Source of the DNA: Rhizobium sp. BT03 | GTDB taxonomy: Bacteria > Pseudomonadota > Alphaproteobacteria > Rhizobiales > Rhizobiaceae | Assembly: GCF_030053155.1 (NCBI RefSeq) | Contig: NZ_CP125642.1 | Span: forward strand, 124,001-188,000 | DNA length: 64,000 nucleotides | Reading direction: 5' to 3' | Shown: positions 43,668 through 52,070 of the stretch, piece after piece | Position numbering within the stretch: the stretch's first letter is position 1 | Layout: every line of letters begins with the position of its first letter | Made by a program: the position numbers and the translations under genes | Notes under the pieces: generated by a model | What the model saw: only the letters and a program-made list of their open reading frames with translations | Databases searched by the model: none | What the model was told of the DNA's origin: nothing

Positions 43668-43857
43668 GATGATCCCCTTTCCGTGGGCTTTCGAAGCCTA
43701 GCTGCCAGTCCTTGGCGCTTCGTTCGCTTCGATGAGAGGTATATAATACGAGCCCTTCGATAGTTGCAGCGCCAATGCATCACTGCACCTATGCGACGTT
43801 TGCATGGGTCGGCATATTCGGGGCGTATTTTCGATCTGGATCCGAGCCGCTTCGCGG

Positions 43858-44838
43858 TCAGAGTTTGAAGCGATCGAAGGCCGTCAGCCGCACGATCGGC
43901 GGCTCTGCCTCTTTCCACCGGTAGATGTCCGAGCGCAGATAGGAAAGCTCGTCGTCAAGATCGTCTTCGCCGACTTCGATCCACCAGGACTTCAGCCGGC
44001 CGTCGCTGCCATCCGACCAGCGATACCCCCTCGCCTTCAGATGGTCCTTCATCTCGAACGGGCTGTGTTCGGCAAAAATGCGAATCCGCGAGCGCTGGCT
44101 GGCGCGGTAAAGCTCGGCAAACGGGCTTTCACCGTCGCCTTGTTCTCGATCGAGAATTTCCAGCAGCGCGTGGCAGTCATCCACGGCGCGGTGGCCGTCA
44201 TGGAAATACCCGGCCTGGCCGACGAGATAGCCGAGCTTGGTGCCTTCGAAACCGCGGGCGCTCCAGTCGATCTCCGAAACCGAGCACGCCCAGGCCTTGC
44301 CGGCGAAAATCCTGGAGAAAGCTTCGCAGAACGGCCGGTCGAAACCGGCATTGTGGGCGATGATCAGATCCGCCGGCTCGATCAGCGCGCTCAACGATCT
44401 GCTGTCGATGACCTGGCCTTCGACCATCGAATCGGTGATGCCGGTCAGCCGGGTAACCTCCGGCGGTATCGGCCGCGACGGCTGTTGCAGGCCGCCATAG
44501 ATGCCGACAATATCGCCGATCCCGCCGTCATCGTCGAATGTGAAGCCGACGGCGCCGATTTCGATGATTTCGTCGCTGCGGTGATTGAGACCGGTCGTCT
44601 CCGTATCGAGAATGACGCCGAGCCGCAGAAATTCCGGCCGTCTGACCGTTGCGATCGGCCGGGCGGTCAGTTTCCGCAGGATGCGGTAATTGCCGCTCTC
44701 TTCAAGCGTGCGCGCCATATCTTCATCGGAATGGCCGGCCGGCTGCGACAACGGCCGGCGCGAGGGAGCGCGCGCCTTGGCGACTGCCGGCGATGCCCTG
44801 GCAAACATGTCGAGTTGCGAATCTCTCTGCACGCTCAT
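43858..44838 (-). CDS. DnaQ-like 3'-5' exonuclease (DEDD family)
   Basis: 326 residues. The exonuclease domain covers about 70-245: ExoI LDTETTGLNHRSDEIIEIGAV is split near residues 76-96, ExoII HNAGFDRPFCE around 165, and the final Asp in DGHRAVDDCHALLEIL. A basic, Pro-rich N-terminal stretch and a C-terminal extension of about 75 residues (FEMKDHLKARGYRW, WKEAEPPIVRLTAF) make it longer than the replicative epsilon subunit. It probably acts in DNA repair or nucleic-acid trimming rather than as the polymerase III proofreader. No polymerase genes are adjacent. Confidence 0.85.
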   Translation of the reverse strand: MSVQRDSQLDMFARASPAVAKARAPSRRPLSQPAGHSDEDMARTLEESGNYRILRKLTARPIATVRRPEFLRLGVILDTETTGLNHRSDEIIEIGAVGFTFDDDGGIGDIVGIYGGLQQPSRPIPPEVTRLTGITDSMVEGQVIDSRSLSALIEPADLIIAHNAGFDRPFCEAFSRIFAGKAWACSVSEIDWSARGFEGTKLGYLVGQAGYFHDGHRAVDDCHALLEILDREQGDGESPFAELYRASQRSRIRIFAEHSPFEMKDHLKARGYRWSDGSDGRLKSWWIEVGEDDLDDELSYLRSDIYRWKEAEPPIVRLTAFDRFKL

Positions 44839-44953
44839 CGGACCTGTATGTCACGGAGACGCGGTTTAATCCATCGCGCGCGGCGCTATCCCCAGCCCTT
44901 GCCTTTCGTGGACATGAAAGATTAGCTGAGCGCGCGCAGCCAAAGGAAAAGCC

Positions 44954-46222
44954 ATGCCCGGTGACAACGGTAAGGGTGTCGAACAGGATGTCGTCATCAT
45001 CGGCGCCGGCGCCGCCGGCATTGCCGCCGCCCGGCACCTGCAGGCGATCCGCCCGGATCTTTCGATCCTGCTTCTGGAAGCCGCCGATCGTCTCGGCGGC
45101 CGCGCCTCGTCGGTCGGGCTGCCGGGAGCATCCGATATCGCGCTCGATCTCGGCTGCGGCTGGCTGCACGGGGCGCGGACCAATGCCTGGACGGGGCTTG
45201 CCGATGCGGTCGGATTGACGGTCGACCGCACACCGGCGCCCTGGAACGGCGGCCGGCGGCTGCAGCGCGACGATGCGGAGACCCAGGCCGCGCAACATGC
45301 GATCGGCGCCTATTTTGAACGGCTCGACAGTCATGAGGGCGATGACACAAATCTGGCCGCGATGCTCGAACCCGGCAATTCCTGGAACGGCCAGATCCGG
45401 GCGATCGGCACGTATATCACCGGCGCCGAGCTGGAACGCTCGTCGGTCGTCGACTACACCAGATACGACCCCGGCCCCGGCCCCGATTGGCGGGTGCGCG
45501 AGGGCTATGGAACATTGATCTCGCTTTACGGCAGGCCGGTTCCGGCAAGGCTCGGCGTCGAGGTCACGCGCATAAACCACCGCCCTGCCGGCGGTGTCGG
45601 CATCGAGACGAACCGGGGTGGGCTCAGCGCCCGTGCGGTGCTGGTGACCGTTTCCACCAATGTGCTTGCCGCCGGCAGGATCGTCTTCGACCCTCCCTTG
45701 CCCGAGAAGATCGAGGCGGCGGCGCGCCTGCCGCTCGGGCTTGCCGACAAGCTCTTCCTCAGGCTCGCCCATCCGGAGGCGCTGCCGGCCGATACCCATA
45801 TGCTCGGCTCCGTCAGCCGTGCTGCCACCGGCACCTATCAGCTCCGGCCGCTCGGCGCTCCTGTCGTCGAAGCCTATTTTGCCGGCGACCTCGCGCATGA
45901 TCTGGAGCGGGAGGGGAAAGAGGCCGCCTTTGCCTTCGCTGGAGATGAGCTGGCGGCACAATTCGGCGCCGATGTCCGCAAGCATTTGTCGGTGGCCGCG
46001 ATCTCGGCCTGGGCCGCTGCACCCCATATCGGCGGCTCCTATTCCTATGCCGAACCCGGCGCCTCCGATCTGCGCGGGGTCCTCGCCGCACCGCATGACG
46101 GACGGATCTTCTTTGCCGGCGAAGCCTGTTCGCGCGCGCGTTATTCGACGGCGCACGGCGCCTACGAGACCGGCGTCGCCGCAGCCGATCTGATTGCCGG
46201 ATCGCTGTCGAGAAAAGCGTAA
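44954..46222 (+). CDS. FAD-dependent amine oxidase family protein
   Basis: 422 residues. The dinucleotide-binding motif VVIIGAGAAGIAAARHL (about 13-29), the second FAD motif EAADRLGGRASS, and a C-terminal FAD-contact region RIFFAGEACSRARYSTAHGAYETG (split over about 378-401) define a flavin monoamine oxidase-like protein. It would oxidise a primary or polyamine; the substrate is unknown. There is no signal peptide. AAGGAAA lies before ATG 44954. It shares its upstream region with the divergent exonuclease gene. Confidence 0.87.
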   Translation: MPGDNGKGVEQDVVIIGAGAAGIAAARHLQAIRPDLSILLLEAADRLGGRASSVGLPGASDIALDLGCGWLHGARTNAWTGLADAVGLTVDRTPAPWNGGRRLQRDDAETQAAQHAIGAYFERLDSHEGDDTNLAAMLEPGNSWNGQIRAIGTYITGAELERSSVVDYTRYDPGPGPDWRVREGYGTLISLYGRPVPARLGVEVTRINHRPAGGVGIETNRGGLSARAVLVTVSTNVLAAGRIVFDPPLPEKIEAAARLPLGLADKLFLRLAHPEALPADTHMLGSVSRAATGTYQLRPLGAPVVEAYFAGDLAHDLEREGKEAAFAFAGDELAAQFGADVRKHLSVAAISAWAAAPHIGGSYSYAEPGASDLRGVLAAPHDGRIFFAGEACSRARYSTAHGAYETGVAAADLIAGSLSRKA

Positions 46223-46446
46223 GTCGCCGGCCGCGCTGGCCCGCGGGAATATTTTTTCCCACTTGTGGCACGGGCGGGATTGGGTATGTTGCTCCAGCCC
46301 CTGCGCCAGATGAGCCAGGGCGCCAGACGTCATCCGGCGGCAAGCGGCCGCCTCAAGCTCGATATTGTCATTAGATTGCGGAAGCCCCGGCTTCTATCCC
46401 GGCGATTTTGCGCGTCGGCTGCGGGCCTCTGCATCAGGAGGAAGAA

Positions 46447-47478
46447 ATGGATTATCGCAAGCTCGGTCCCAGCGGGACCGTCGTCACCGCCTATTGCCTG
46501 GGCACCATGACCTTCGGCGCGGAGGCCGACGAAGCGGCCTCGCACAAGCTGCTCGACGATTATTTCGCCTGGGGCGGCAATTTCATCGATACCGCCGATG
46601 TCTACAGCGCCGGCAAGTCGGAAGAGATCATCGGACGCTGGCTGAAGGCCCGCCCGACCGAAGCCCGCCAGGCGATCGTCGCCACCAAGGGCCGCTTTCC
46701 GATGGGCAACGGACCGAACGATATCGGCCTGTCGCGCCGGCATCTCGGCCAGGCGCTCGACGATTCTCTCAGCCGCCTCGGCCTTGATCAGATCGACCTC
46801 TACCAGATGCATGCCTGGGACGCGCTGACGCCGATCGAGGAAACGCTGCGCTTCCTCGACGACGCGGTTTCCTCAGGCAAGATCGGCTATTACGGCTTCT
46901 CCAACTATGTCGGCTGGCATATCGCCAAGGCCTCGGAGATCGCCAAGGCGCGCGGTTATACGCGCCCGGTGACGCTGCAGCCGCAATATAACCTGCTGGT
47001 GCGCGACATCGAGCTTGAAATCGTCGCCGCCTGCCAGGATGCCGGCATGGGCCTGTTGCCGTGGTCGCCGCTCGGCGGTGGCTGGCTGACCGGCAAATAC
47101 AAGCGCGACGAGATGCCGACCGGCGCCACCCGCCTGGGCGAAAATCCCAACCGCGGCGGCGAATCCTATGCGCCGCGCAATGCGATGGAACGAACCTGGG
47201 CGATCATCGCGGTTGTCGAGGAAATCGCCAAGGCGCACGGCGTCAGCATGGCGCAGGTGGCGCTCGCCTGGACGGCGGCGCAGCCGGCGATCACCTCGGT
47301 CATCCTCGGCGCCCGCACGCCGGAGCAACTGGCCGACAATCTCGGCGCCATGAAGCTCAAGCTCACAGGCGACGACATGGCGAGACTGAATGAGGTCAGC
47401 GCCCCTCGGCCTTTCGACTATCCCTACGGCAAGGGCGGCATCAACCAGCGCCACCGCAAGGTCGAAGGCGGCCGTTGA
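46447..47478 (+). CDS. Aldo/keto reductase
   Basis: 343 residues, (beta/alpha)8 NADP-dependent oxidoreductase. The catalytic Asp-Tyr region FIDTADVYSAGKSEEIIGRW (about 48-67), the Lys in ATKGRF and the His-containing DLYQMHAWD are present, with a cofactor-binding C-terminal part (VILGARTPEQLADNLGA). Similar to YajO/Tas-type members of unassigned substrate. ATG 46447 has AGGAGG seven bases upstream. Stand-alone gene, same direction as the amine oxidase. Confidence 0.9.
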   Translation: MDYRKLGPSGTVVTAYCLGTMTFGAEADEAASHKLLDDYFAWGGNFIDTADVYSAGKSEEIIGRWLKARPTEARQAIVATKGRFPMGNGPNDIGLSRRHLGQALDDSLSRLGLDQIDLYQMHAWDALTPIEETLRFLDDAVSSGKIGYYGFSNYVGWHIAKASEIAKARGYTRPVTLQPQYNLLVRDIELEIVAACQDAGMGLLPWSPLGGGWLTGKYKRDEMPTGATRLGENPNRGGESYAPRNAMERTWAIIAVVEEIAKAHGVSMAQVALAWTAAQPAITSVILGARTPEQLADNLGAMKLKLTGDDMARLNEVSAPRPFDYPYGKGGINQRHRKVEGGR

Positions 47479-47776
47479 GCACGACGCATGACGAGCCGCA
47501 GAAAATGCGGCTCACTCGCAGCGCATGAGGCCATGCGCGACAGCGATATGTAAAATCTCGAGATGCAACTTTATGACGAATGAAAATTTCCAAAAAACTA
47601 AAAGTTGACGAATTCAGATTCGATGCTTATATCGGCATTGTCGATATTGCTTGTTTGACTTTTGTTATCGCGCGCTGGCAACGTGCCCTGGACGAACTTC
47701 CCTCTTCAAAATCGAGATCATCATCCGTCGTGCTTCCCGCACGCGCGGTCATTCAATTGCTATGAAAGGGTTTGTT

Positions 47777-47986
47777 ATGACCACTGGCACAGTTAAATGG
47801 TTCAATTCCACCAAGGGCTTCGGCTTCATTCAGCCTGATGACGGCGGCGCTGACGCCTTCGTTCACATCTCTGCCGTCGAGCGCGCCGGAATGCGTGAAA
47901 TCGTCGAAGGCCAGAAGATCGGCTACGAGCTTGAACGCGATAACAAGTCGGGCAAAATGTCCGCTTGCAATCTGCGAACTGCCTAA
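47777..47986 (+). CDS. cspA: Cold-shock domain protein
   Basis: 69 residues, a single cold-shock OB fold. RNP1 KGFGFIQP (about 13-20) and RNP2 DAFVHISAV are intact. It binds single-stranded RNA/DNA and melts secondary structure. ATG 47777 is preceded by AAAGGG. The frame continues upstream to 47651 without family similarity, and this upstream part is best seen as the long leader typical of csp genes. An intrinsic terminator follows at 48052. Confidence 0.95.
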   Translation: MTTGTVKWFNSTKGFGFIQPDDGGADAFVHISAVERAGMREIVEGQKIGYELERDNKSGKMSACNLRTA

Positions 47987-48051
47987 AATTGTTATCTGCT
48001 TTCCTGTGACCACGGATGTACTGGCACTGTTGAAAGCATGATACCGGCGAG

Positions 48052-48076
48052 GTCAGGCAAGTTGCCTGGCCTTTTT
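48052..48076 (+). terminator. Intrinsic terminator after the cold-shock gene
   Basis: GTCAGGC (48052-48058) pairs with GCCTGGC (48064-48070) with one G-U pair and loop AAGTT, followed by CTTTTT. Confidence 0.8.
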
Positions 48077-48099
48077 GTTGCGCACGCCGAGCGGCGATT

Positions 48100-48139
48100 G
48101 CATAATTCCTTAAATCGGAATTGATCTAAGGAATTATGC
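48100..48139. repeat. Perfect 13-base inverted repeat upstream of a small gene
   Basis: GCATAATTCCTTA (48100-48112) is the exact reverse complement of TAAGGAATTATGC (48127-48139), with a 14-base centre. It lies 80 bases before the ATG of the 74-residue protein and after the csp terminator. A/T-rich arms and the lack of a following T-run favour an operator or leader structure over a terminator. Confidence 0.7.
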
Positions 48140-48218
48140 AGCATTTCAAAGTGTTGCAGCGTCCTTTGCGTGTCTTTTTGGCAGACGCGCGGCGCTGCCA
48201 CGAAAATCCAGGACTGAT

Positions 48219-48443
48219 ATGACGGATACACATAGCAAATCGCGCCAGCGGGCGGAGATCGCCTTCGGAAACGTACAATCGCAATTCTTGGCGCGCAGCC
48301 GCGCGGTTGAGGAAATCGACCAGACCGTGCGCGCCCGCGAGGAAAAGACCTTGAGATTGCGCGCAGCCCGTGAGGCCAAGGAATTGCAGGATCGCTTGAT
48401 GGCGGCCGACGGCCCTGCCGTGAAGCGAAAAAAGAAAATGTGA
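48219..48443 (+). CDS. Small charged hypothetical protein
   Basis: 74 residues, family not recognised with certainty. It is almost entirely helical and highly charged: central AVEEIDQTVRAREEKTLRLR and EAKELQDRLMAAD suggest a coiled coil, and the C-terminus is a basic tail (VKRKKKM). There is no signal or membrane segment. ATG 48219 follows CAGGAC. Similar short charged proteins occur next to csp genes in rhizobia, so a stress-related role is possible but unproven. Confidence 0.65.
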   Translation: MTDTHSKSRQRAEIAFGNVQSQFLARSRAVEEIDQTVRAREEKTLRLRAAREAKELQDRLMAADGPAVKRKKKM

Positions 48444-48587
48444 TTCAAGATCTAGATGATTTCGAACCGGATTGGCATAATAGCATCCGGATCCCAATCG
48501 AAGAAATAGAGCATAGGGTCATCCGAAAGCCGCACAGTTTTCGGCATTCATGCTCTAACGTCGCAGTCAACCAGTCAGGTAACAGAA

Positions 48588-48968
48588 TTGAAAAACGCCA
48601 GAAACAATGAGCTTTCCGATCGTCGCGGCGCCGCTGCCGAAGCCAAGGCTGCTCTCCTCAATGCGTATCGTGACGCCAAGGATAAGGCTGAACCGACCCG
48701 GCTCGCCAAGCAGGCAGAGCGTCAGGCCGTCGCCGCGGCCAGGGAAGAACGCCGCGCCGAGCGGGAGCGGGTAAAGCTTGAGGAACGCGCGCAGGCTCAA
48801 GCCGCCGAAGCAGAACGCCAGGCCGCCGCAGAGGCCGCAGCACGCGCCGACGCCGAGGCGCGCGAAGCGGCTGACAAAGACCGGATCGCTCGCGTCATTG
48901 CCGATGAAGCCGCCCGGAAGGCTGCACGCGACCTGCGTTACGCCAACCGAAAAGCCCGAAAGTCGTAA
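48588..48968 (+). CDS. DUF6481 family protein
   Basis: 126 residues of Ala/Glu/Arg-rich, uninterrupted predicted helix (for example ERQAVAAAREERRAERERVK and AEAEREAADKDR-like repeats), ending in a basic tail YANRKARKS. It matches the DUF6481 pattern of alphaproteobacterial coiled-coil proteins of unknown role. The start is TTG at 48588 after AGGTAA; no ATG is available near the N-terminus. Terminates at the symmetric hairpin shared with minE. Confidence 0.7.
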   Translation: MKNARNNELSDRRGAAAEAKAALLNAYRDAKDKAEPTRLAKQAERQAVAAAREERRAERERVKLEERAQAQAAEAERQAAAEAAARADAEAREAADKDRIARVIADEAARKAARDLRYANRKARKS

Positions 48969-48974
48969 ATGCCG

Positions 48975-49003
48975 GCGCCGCCTGTTGTCACAACAGGCGG
49001 CGC
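48975..49003. terminator. Bidirectional hairpin between DUF6481 and minE
   Basis: GCGCCGCCTGTTG (48975-48987) and CAACAGGCGGCGC (48991-49003) form 13 perfect pairs around TCA. The two genes converge here with stops 41 bases apart. TGTCTTT follows on the plus side. Confidence 0.75.
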
Positions 49004-49009
49004 TGTCTT

Positions 49010-49270
49010 TCAGGCGGCCTGCACGGCCGCATTCAACGGGATTTCGACATCGATTTCGAGCGTCGAGACGTATTCGTTGCGATCGATCGTCACCTGCACC
49101 TTGTCATGATCAAGCTCGACATGCTTTGCGATCACCGCCAGGATTTCCTCACGCAGCAGCGTGACCAGGTCCGAGCCGGCCGAAGAGCGCTCATGGGCAA
49201 GAAGCACCTGCAGGCGTTCGCGGGCGGCCGGTGCGGTTCTCTGCTTGTTGAAGAGACGGAAAATATTCAT
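49010..49270 (-). CDS. minE: Cell division topological specificity factor MinE
   Basis: 86 residues. The N-terminal membrane-binding/anti-MinCD part ([20 protein letters not shown], then LLAHERS) and the dimerising C-terminal domain ([20 protein letters not shown]) are complete. MinE stimulates MinD ATPase and drives Min oscillation. Its start overlaps the minD stop by four bases. Last gene of minCDE. Confidence 0.95.
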   Translation of the reverse strand: MNIFRLFNKQRTAPAARERLQVLLAHERSSAGSDLVTLLREEILAVIAKHVELDHDKVQVTIDRNEYVSTLEIDVEIPLNAAVQAA

Positions 49271-50082
49271 GCTGCCCTCCGTCCGAAGATCTTGCCGAAA
49301 ATATTGCGCTTTTCCTCAGGGATCGCCATCGGCACCAACTCGCCGGCGAGCCGGCGGGCGGCATCGAAATAGGCCATTGCAGCCGGGCTGCGGCTTTCTG
49401 CCAGCGTGACCGGCGCACCGATATTGGATGCCCGCAGGACATCCATGCTTTCGGGCACGATGCCGAGCAACGGGATGGACAGGATTTCCAGCACGTCGTC
49501 GACCTTGAGCATGTCGCCGCGTTCGGCGCGGTTGGCGTCGTAGCGGGTCAGCAGCAGGTGCTTTTCCATCCGCTCGCCGCGTTCGGCCTTGGCGGTCTTG
49601 GCATCGAGCAGGCCGATGATGCGATCGGAATCGCGCACCGACGAGACCTCAGGGTTGGTGACGACGACAGCGACATCGGCATGGCGCATGGCAAGCGTTG
49701 CGCCGCGCTCGATCCCGGCAGGGCTGTCGCAGATGATCCAGTCGAAATAGCGCTTCAGGTCGTTGATGACGCGTTCGACGCCCTCGGCCGTCAGATTGTC
49801 CTTGTCGCGCGTCTGCGAGGCCGGCAGCAGGAACAGCGTCTCCAGCCGCTTGTCGCGGATCAGCGCCTGGGTGAGTTTGGCATCACCCTGGATGACATTG
49901 ATCAGGTCGTAGACGACCCGGCGCTCGGCGCCCATGACGAGGTCGAGATTGCGCAGGCCGACGTCGAAATCGACGACGACGACCTTTTCATTGCGTTGCG
50001 CCAGCGCCGCTCCCAATGCGGCGGTCGAGGTCGTCTTTCCGACCCCGCCCTTGCCTGACGTGACGACGATCACTTTCCCCAT
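49267..50082 (-). CDS. minD: Septum site-determining ATPase MinD
   Basis: 271 residues. The deviant Walker A motif [13 protein letters not shown] is at the N-terminus, [13 protein letters not shown] and [11 protein letters not shown] follow, and the C-terminus carries the amphipathic membrane-targeting helix [19 protein letters not shown]-bound MinD recruits MinC to the membrane to block polar division. ATG 50082 ([10 protein letters not shown]) has a GGAGAG seven bases upstream; the in-frame start at 50115 is rejected. Confidence 0.96.
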   Translation of the reverse strand: MGKVIVVTSGKGGVGKTTSTAALGAALAQRNEKVVVVDFDVGLRNLDLVMGAERRVVYDLINVIQGDAKLTQALIRDKRLETLFLLPASQTRDKDNLTAEGVERVINDLKRYFDWIICDSPAGIERGATLAMRHADVAVVVTNPEVSSVRDSDRIIGLLDAKTAKAERGERMEKHLLLTRYDANRAERGDMLKVDDVLEILSIPLLGIVPESMDVLRASNIGAPVTLAESRSPAAMAYFDAARRLAGELVPMAIPEEKRNIFGKIFGRRAA

Positions 50083-50165
50083 GTCTCTCTCCTTTGCCGT
50101 GCCGCAGTAATTCAAAGTGTTACGTCGTGTCCTTCGCGCGTCTGAAGAGACGCGCGGTGCTGTGG

Positions 50166-50891
50166 TCAGATCAGTTTGTCCGCCATGATCGCATCGTCTT
50201 CGAGCCAGAGCTGAACAGCCTGCCCGCGAAGATTGGGCGCCATGTCTTCCGCCATTTTGTAGATGCCGTCGATTGCAACCAGTTCGGCCTCGAGCTTGCG
50301 GCAGAAGATCCGCGCCGAGGCGTTGCCGATGGACCCCGCCATGGCCCGGCCACGCAGCGCCCCATAGATATGGACCGACCCGCCGGCGATGACTTCGGCG
50401 CCCGAGGCGACCGACCCGACGATGGTGACGTCGCCTTCCGGGAAGATCACCGATTGCCCCGAGCGCACCGGCTCCCGGATGACGATCGATTGCGTCGTTG
50501 CCGGACGGATCTCGGCTGCTACTGCTGGTTTCACCGCTGAATCGGCAGGTTCATTGGCCTGAACCTCGATGTCGGAAGCGGAGCGACCGCCTTTCAGCGC
50601 CGGCGGCATGCCCGAGCCGAGAATGGAAGGTCGCGCCCCCTCGATGCCCATGATGCTGACATTGCGCTTGGCCAGTTCGGCGATGAGCTCCTTCAGCTGC
50701 GGCTTGTCGATTTGCAGATCGGTCAGATCGAGCACGACCGGGCGTCCGAGGAAGAAACCGGCCGAACGCGCGGCCAGATCGTCGAGCCTCGCCAACCAAT
50801 CATCGAAAGGAAGGTCCGGAGACAACATGACGGCCAGGAAGGAGCGGCCCTTGATGCGGATAGAGCGAGCGTCTGTTAGCACTTTGGTCAT
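50166..50891 (-). CDS. minC: Septum site-determining protein MinC
   Basis: 241 residues. The N-terminal FtsZ-inhibiting domain (about 1-110) is joined by an Ala/Pro-rich linker to the C-terminal right-handed beta-helix (about 130-235) with EGDVTIVGSVASGAEVIAGG and GSVHIYGALRGRAMAG, which dimerises and binds MinD. First gene of minCDE, 83 bases before minD. In many rhizobia this operon is on a chromid. Confidence 0.95.
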   Translation of the reverse strand: MTKVLTDARSIRIKGRSFLAVMLSPDLPFDDWLARLDDLAARSAGFFLGRPVVLDLTDLQIDKPQLKELIAELAKRNVSIMGIEGARPSILGSGMPPALKGGRSASDIEVQANEPADSAVKPAVAAEIRPATTQSIVIREPVRSGQSVIFPEGDVTIVGSVASGAEVIAGGSVHIYGALRGRAMAGSIGNASARIFCRKLEAELVAIDGIYKMAEDMAPNLRGQAVQLWLEDDAIMADKLI

Positions 50892-50906
50892 CTATGTGAA
50901 GAAATC

Positions 50907-50937
50907 GTTGACCATGTCTACCGCCGACATGGTTAAC
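50907..50937. repeat. Inverted repeat in the minC promoter region
   Basis: GTTGACCATGTC (50907-50918) and GACATGGTTAAC (50926-50937) are inverted with 11 of 12 bases matching around a 7-base centre. The right arm contains the CtrA half-site TTAACCAT on the minus strand and overlaps the adjacent TTAA-N7-TTAA box. Confidence 0.7.
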
Positions 50938-50947
50938 AAAAAGTTAA
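50933..50947 (-). promoter_or_regulatory. CtrA-type box upstream of minC
   Basis: On the minus strand TTAA-CTTTTTG-TTAAC matches the CtrA consensus TTAA-N7-TTAAC exactly. It is 42-56 bases before the minC ATG, a typical promoter position. Control of min genes by the cell-cycle regulator CtrA has been reported in Sinorhizobium, which supports a real site. Confidence 0.7.
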
Positions 50948-51325
50948 CGCGGCGTAGATATTCCCTAACGTGATGCGGCTCGGTTGAGGGCGAAACTTCA
51001 AGTAACTACCTAAAAAGATTATATTTTTGTAATCGCGAAGTGAGGGCAGGTGCTGGCATAGGATTAACCAAAGCCTGCATCAATTTCAAGGCTGGCAAGC
51101 GGGGCTGGTTACCGACCTCGCCCGGATGACGGCGTTGACTGCCCGCGACGATAAAATGCGCTGTCGCAGGCGTGACCGGCGGGGCTTCGGCTGGCTCTTC
51201 ACCTCCCCGCAATGCGCAACTTGTACTATCGCGTACAATTCCGCGACTGTGTTATTATCGCTACAGCTTTTTTAGGATCCGCTGTTATATCCTCTGGTTG
51301 CAATGTCATGCCATGGGGTACAGAA

Positions 51326-51949
51326 ATGAAGTTAACTATCGCCACTACCTTACTCGCACTTGTCGCTACCACTGCGTTCGCAGCCGACGCCGTTCAGGAC
51401 GTCCCGGCTGCGCCTGTTGCGGCTGCACCCGTTTTCACCTGGTCGGGTCCGTATTTCGGCATCGATGGCGGCGCCGCATGGCTCAATGGTGATTTCAGCG
51501 TCGGCGGCTTCAGCGATTCTGAGGATTTCAACGGCGGCGTCTTCGGCGGATTTGCCGGCTACAACTTCCAGTTCGACAGCATCGTTGTCGGTATCGAGGG
51601 CAACCTGGAACACAACTGGAATGAACAGGAAGCGCTGGGTGCAGACATCGGAACCGATTGGGCCGGCGCTGTTCGTGGTCGTGTCGGTTACGCTTTCGAC
51701 AAGGCGCTCATCTTCGGCGCAGCCGGCTGGACTGCCACACGCGGTTATGTGGACGTACCGGGTTTCGACAAGGAAACGGAAACCTTCAATGGCTATACCG
51801 TCGGCGCTGGCGTCGACTTTGCCTTCACCGACAATATCTTCGTTCGTGGGGAATATCGCTTCAACGACTTCGGCAAAAAAGATATTTTGGGCGTTGATGT
51901 CGACCTCGACCAGCACGAGCTCAAGTTCGGTGTCGGCGTAAAGTTCTAA
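51326..51949 (+). CDS. Outer-membrane beta-barrel protein (Omp25/RopB-like)
   Basis: 207 residues. A signal peptide (about 1-20, ending TTAFA before ADAV) precedes an eight-stranded barrel pattern: WSGPYFGIDGGAAWLNGDF, GGFAGYNFQFDSIVVGIEGN, WAGAVRGRVGYAFDKALIFG, FVRGEYRFNDFG and a terminal LKFGVGVKF with the C-terminal Phe needed for outer-membrane assembly. This is the porin-family surface protein group of Rhizobiales (Omp25/31, RopB). ATG 51326 is after GGGGTACAGAA; an in-frame start at 51212 lacks signal-peptide character. Confidence 0.92.
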   Translation: MKLTIATTLLALVATTAFAADAVQDVPAAPVAAAPVFTWSGPYFGIDGGAAWLNGDFSVGGFSDSEDFNGGVFGGFAGYNFQFDSIVVGIEGNLEHNWNEQEALGADIGTDWAGAVRGRVGYAFDKALIFGAAGWTATRGYVDVPGFDKETETFNGYTVGAGVDFAFTDNIFVRGEYRFNDFGKKDILGVDVDLDQHELKFGVGVKF

Positions 51950-51977
51950 GAACTGTCGACCAGATCAGCGTTATGAG

Positions 51978-52004
51978 AGCCTCGCCATGTTGGCGGGGCT
52001 TTTT
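51978..52004 (+). terminator. Intrinsic terminator after the barrel-protein gene
   Basis: AGCCTCGCCA (51978-51987) pairs with TGGCGGGGCT (51991-52000), one G-U pair, followed by TTTT. Confidence 0.85.
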
Positions 52005-52070
52005 AGGTTCCCACTCGGCGCGGCTGGTTTCAGATTAACGCGGCGGAGGTCTTGGGCTATCCCTGCAAAG

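Larger units (their letters stand above)
50892..51325. other. Intergenic region between minC and the outer-membrane protein gene
   Basis: 434 bases holding two divergent promoter regions. On the minC side are an inverted repeat (50907-50937) and a TTAA-N7-TTAA box (50933-50947). Nearer the barrel gene, TTGTAC (51221-51226) and GTACAA (51233-51238) form a 6-base dyad. The 51000-51200 part shows no gene-like frame with a ribosome-binding site. Confidence 0.55.

Noticed and set aside
47580..47765. Short open frame upstream of the cold-shock gene
   Set aside because: No ribosome-binding site or family pattern; the position fits the long untranslated leader of csp genes.
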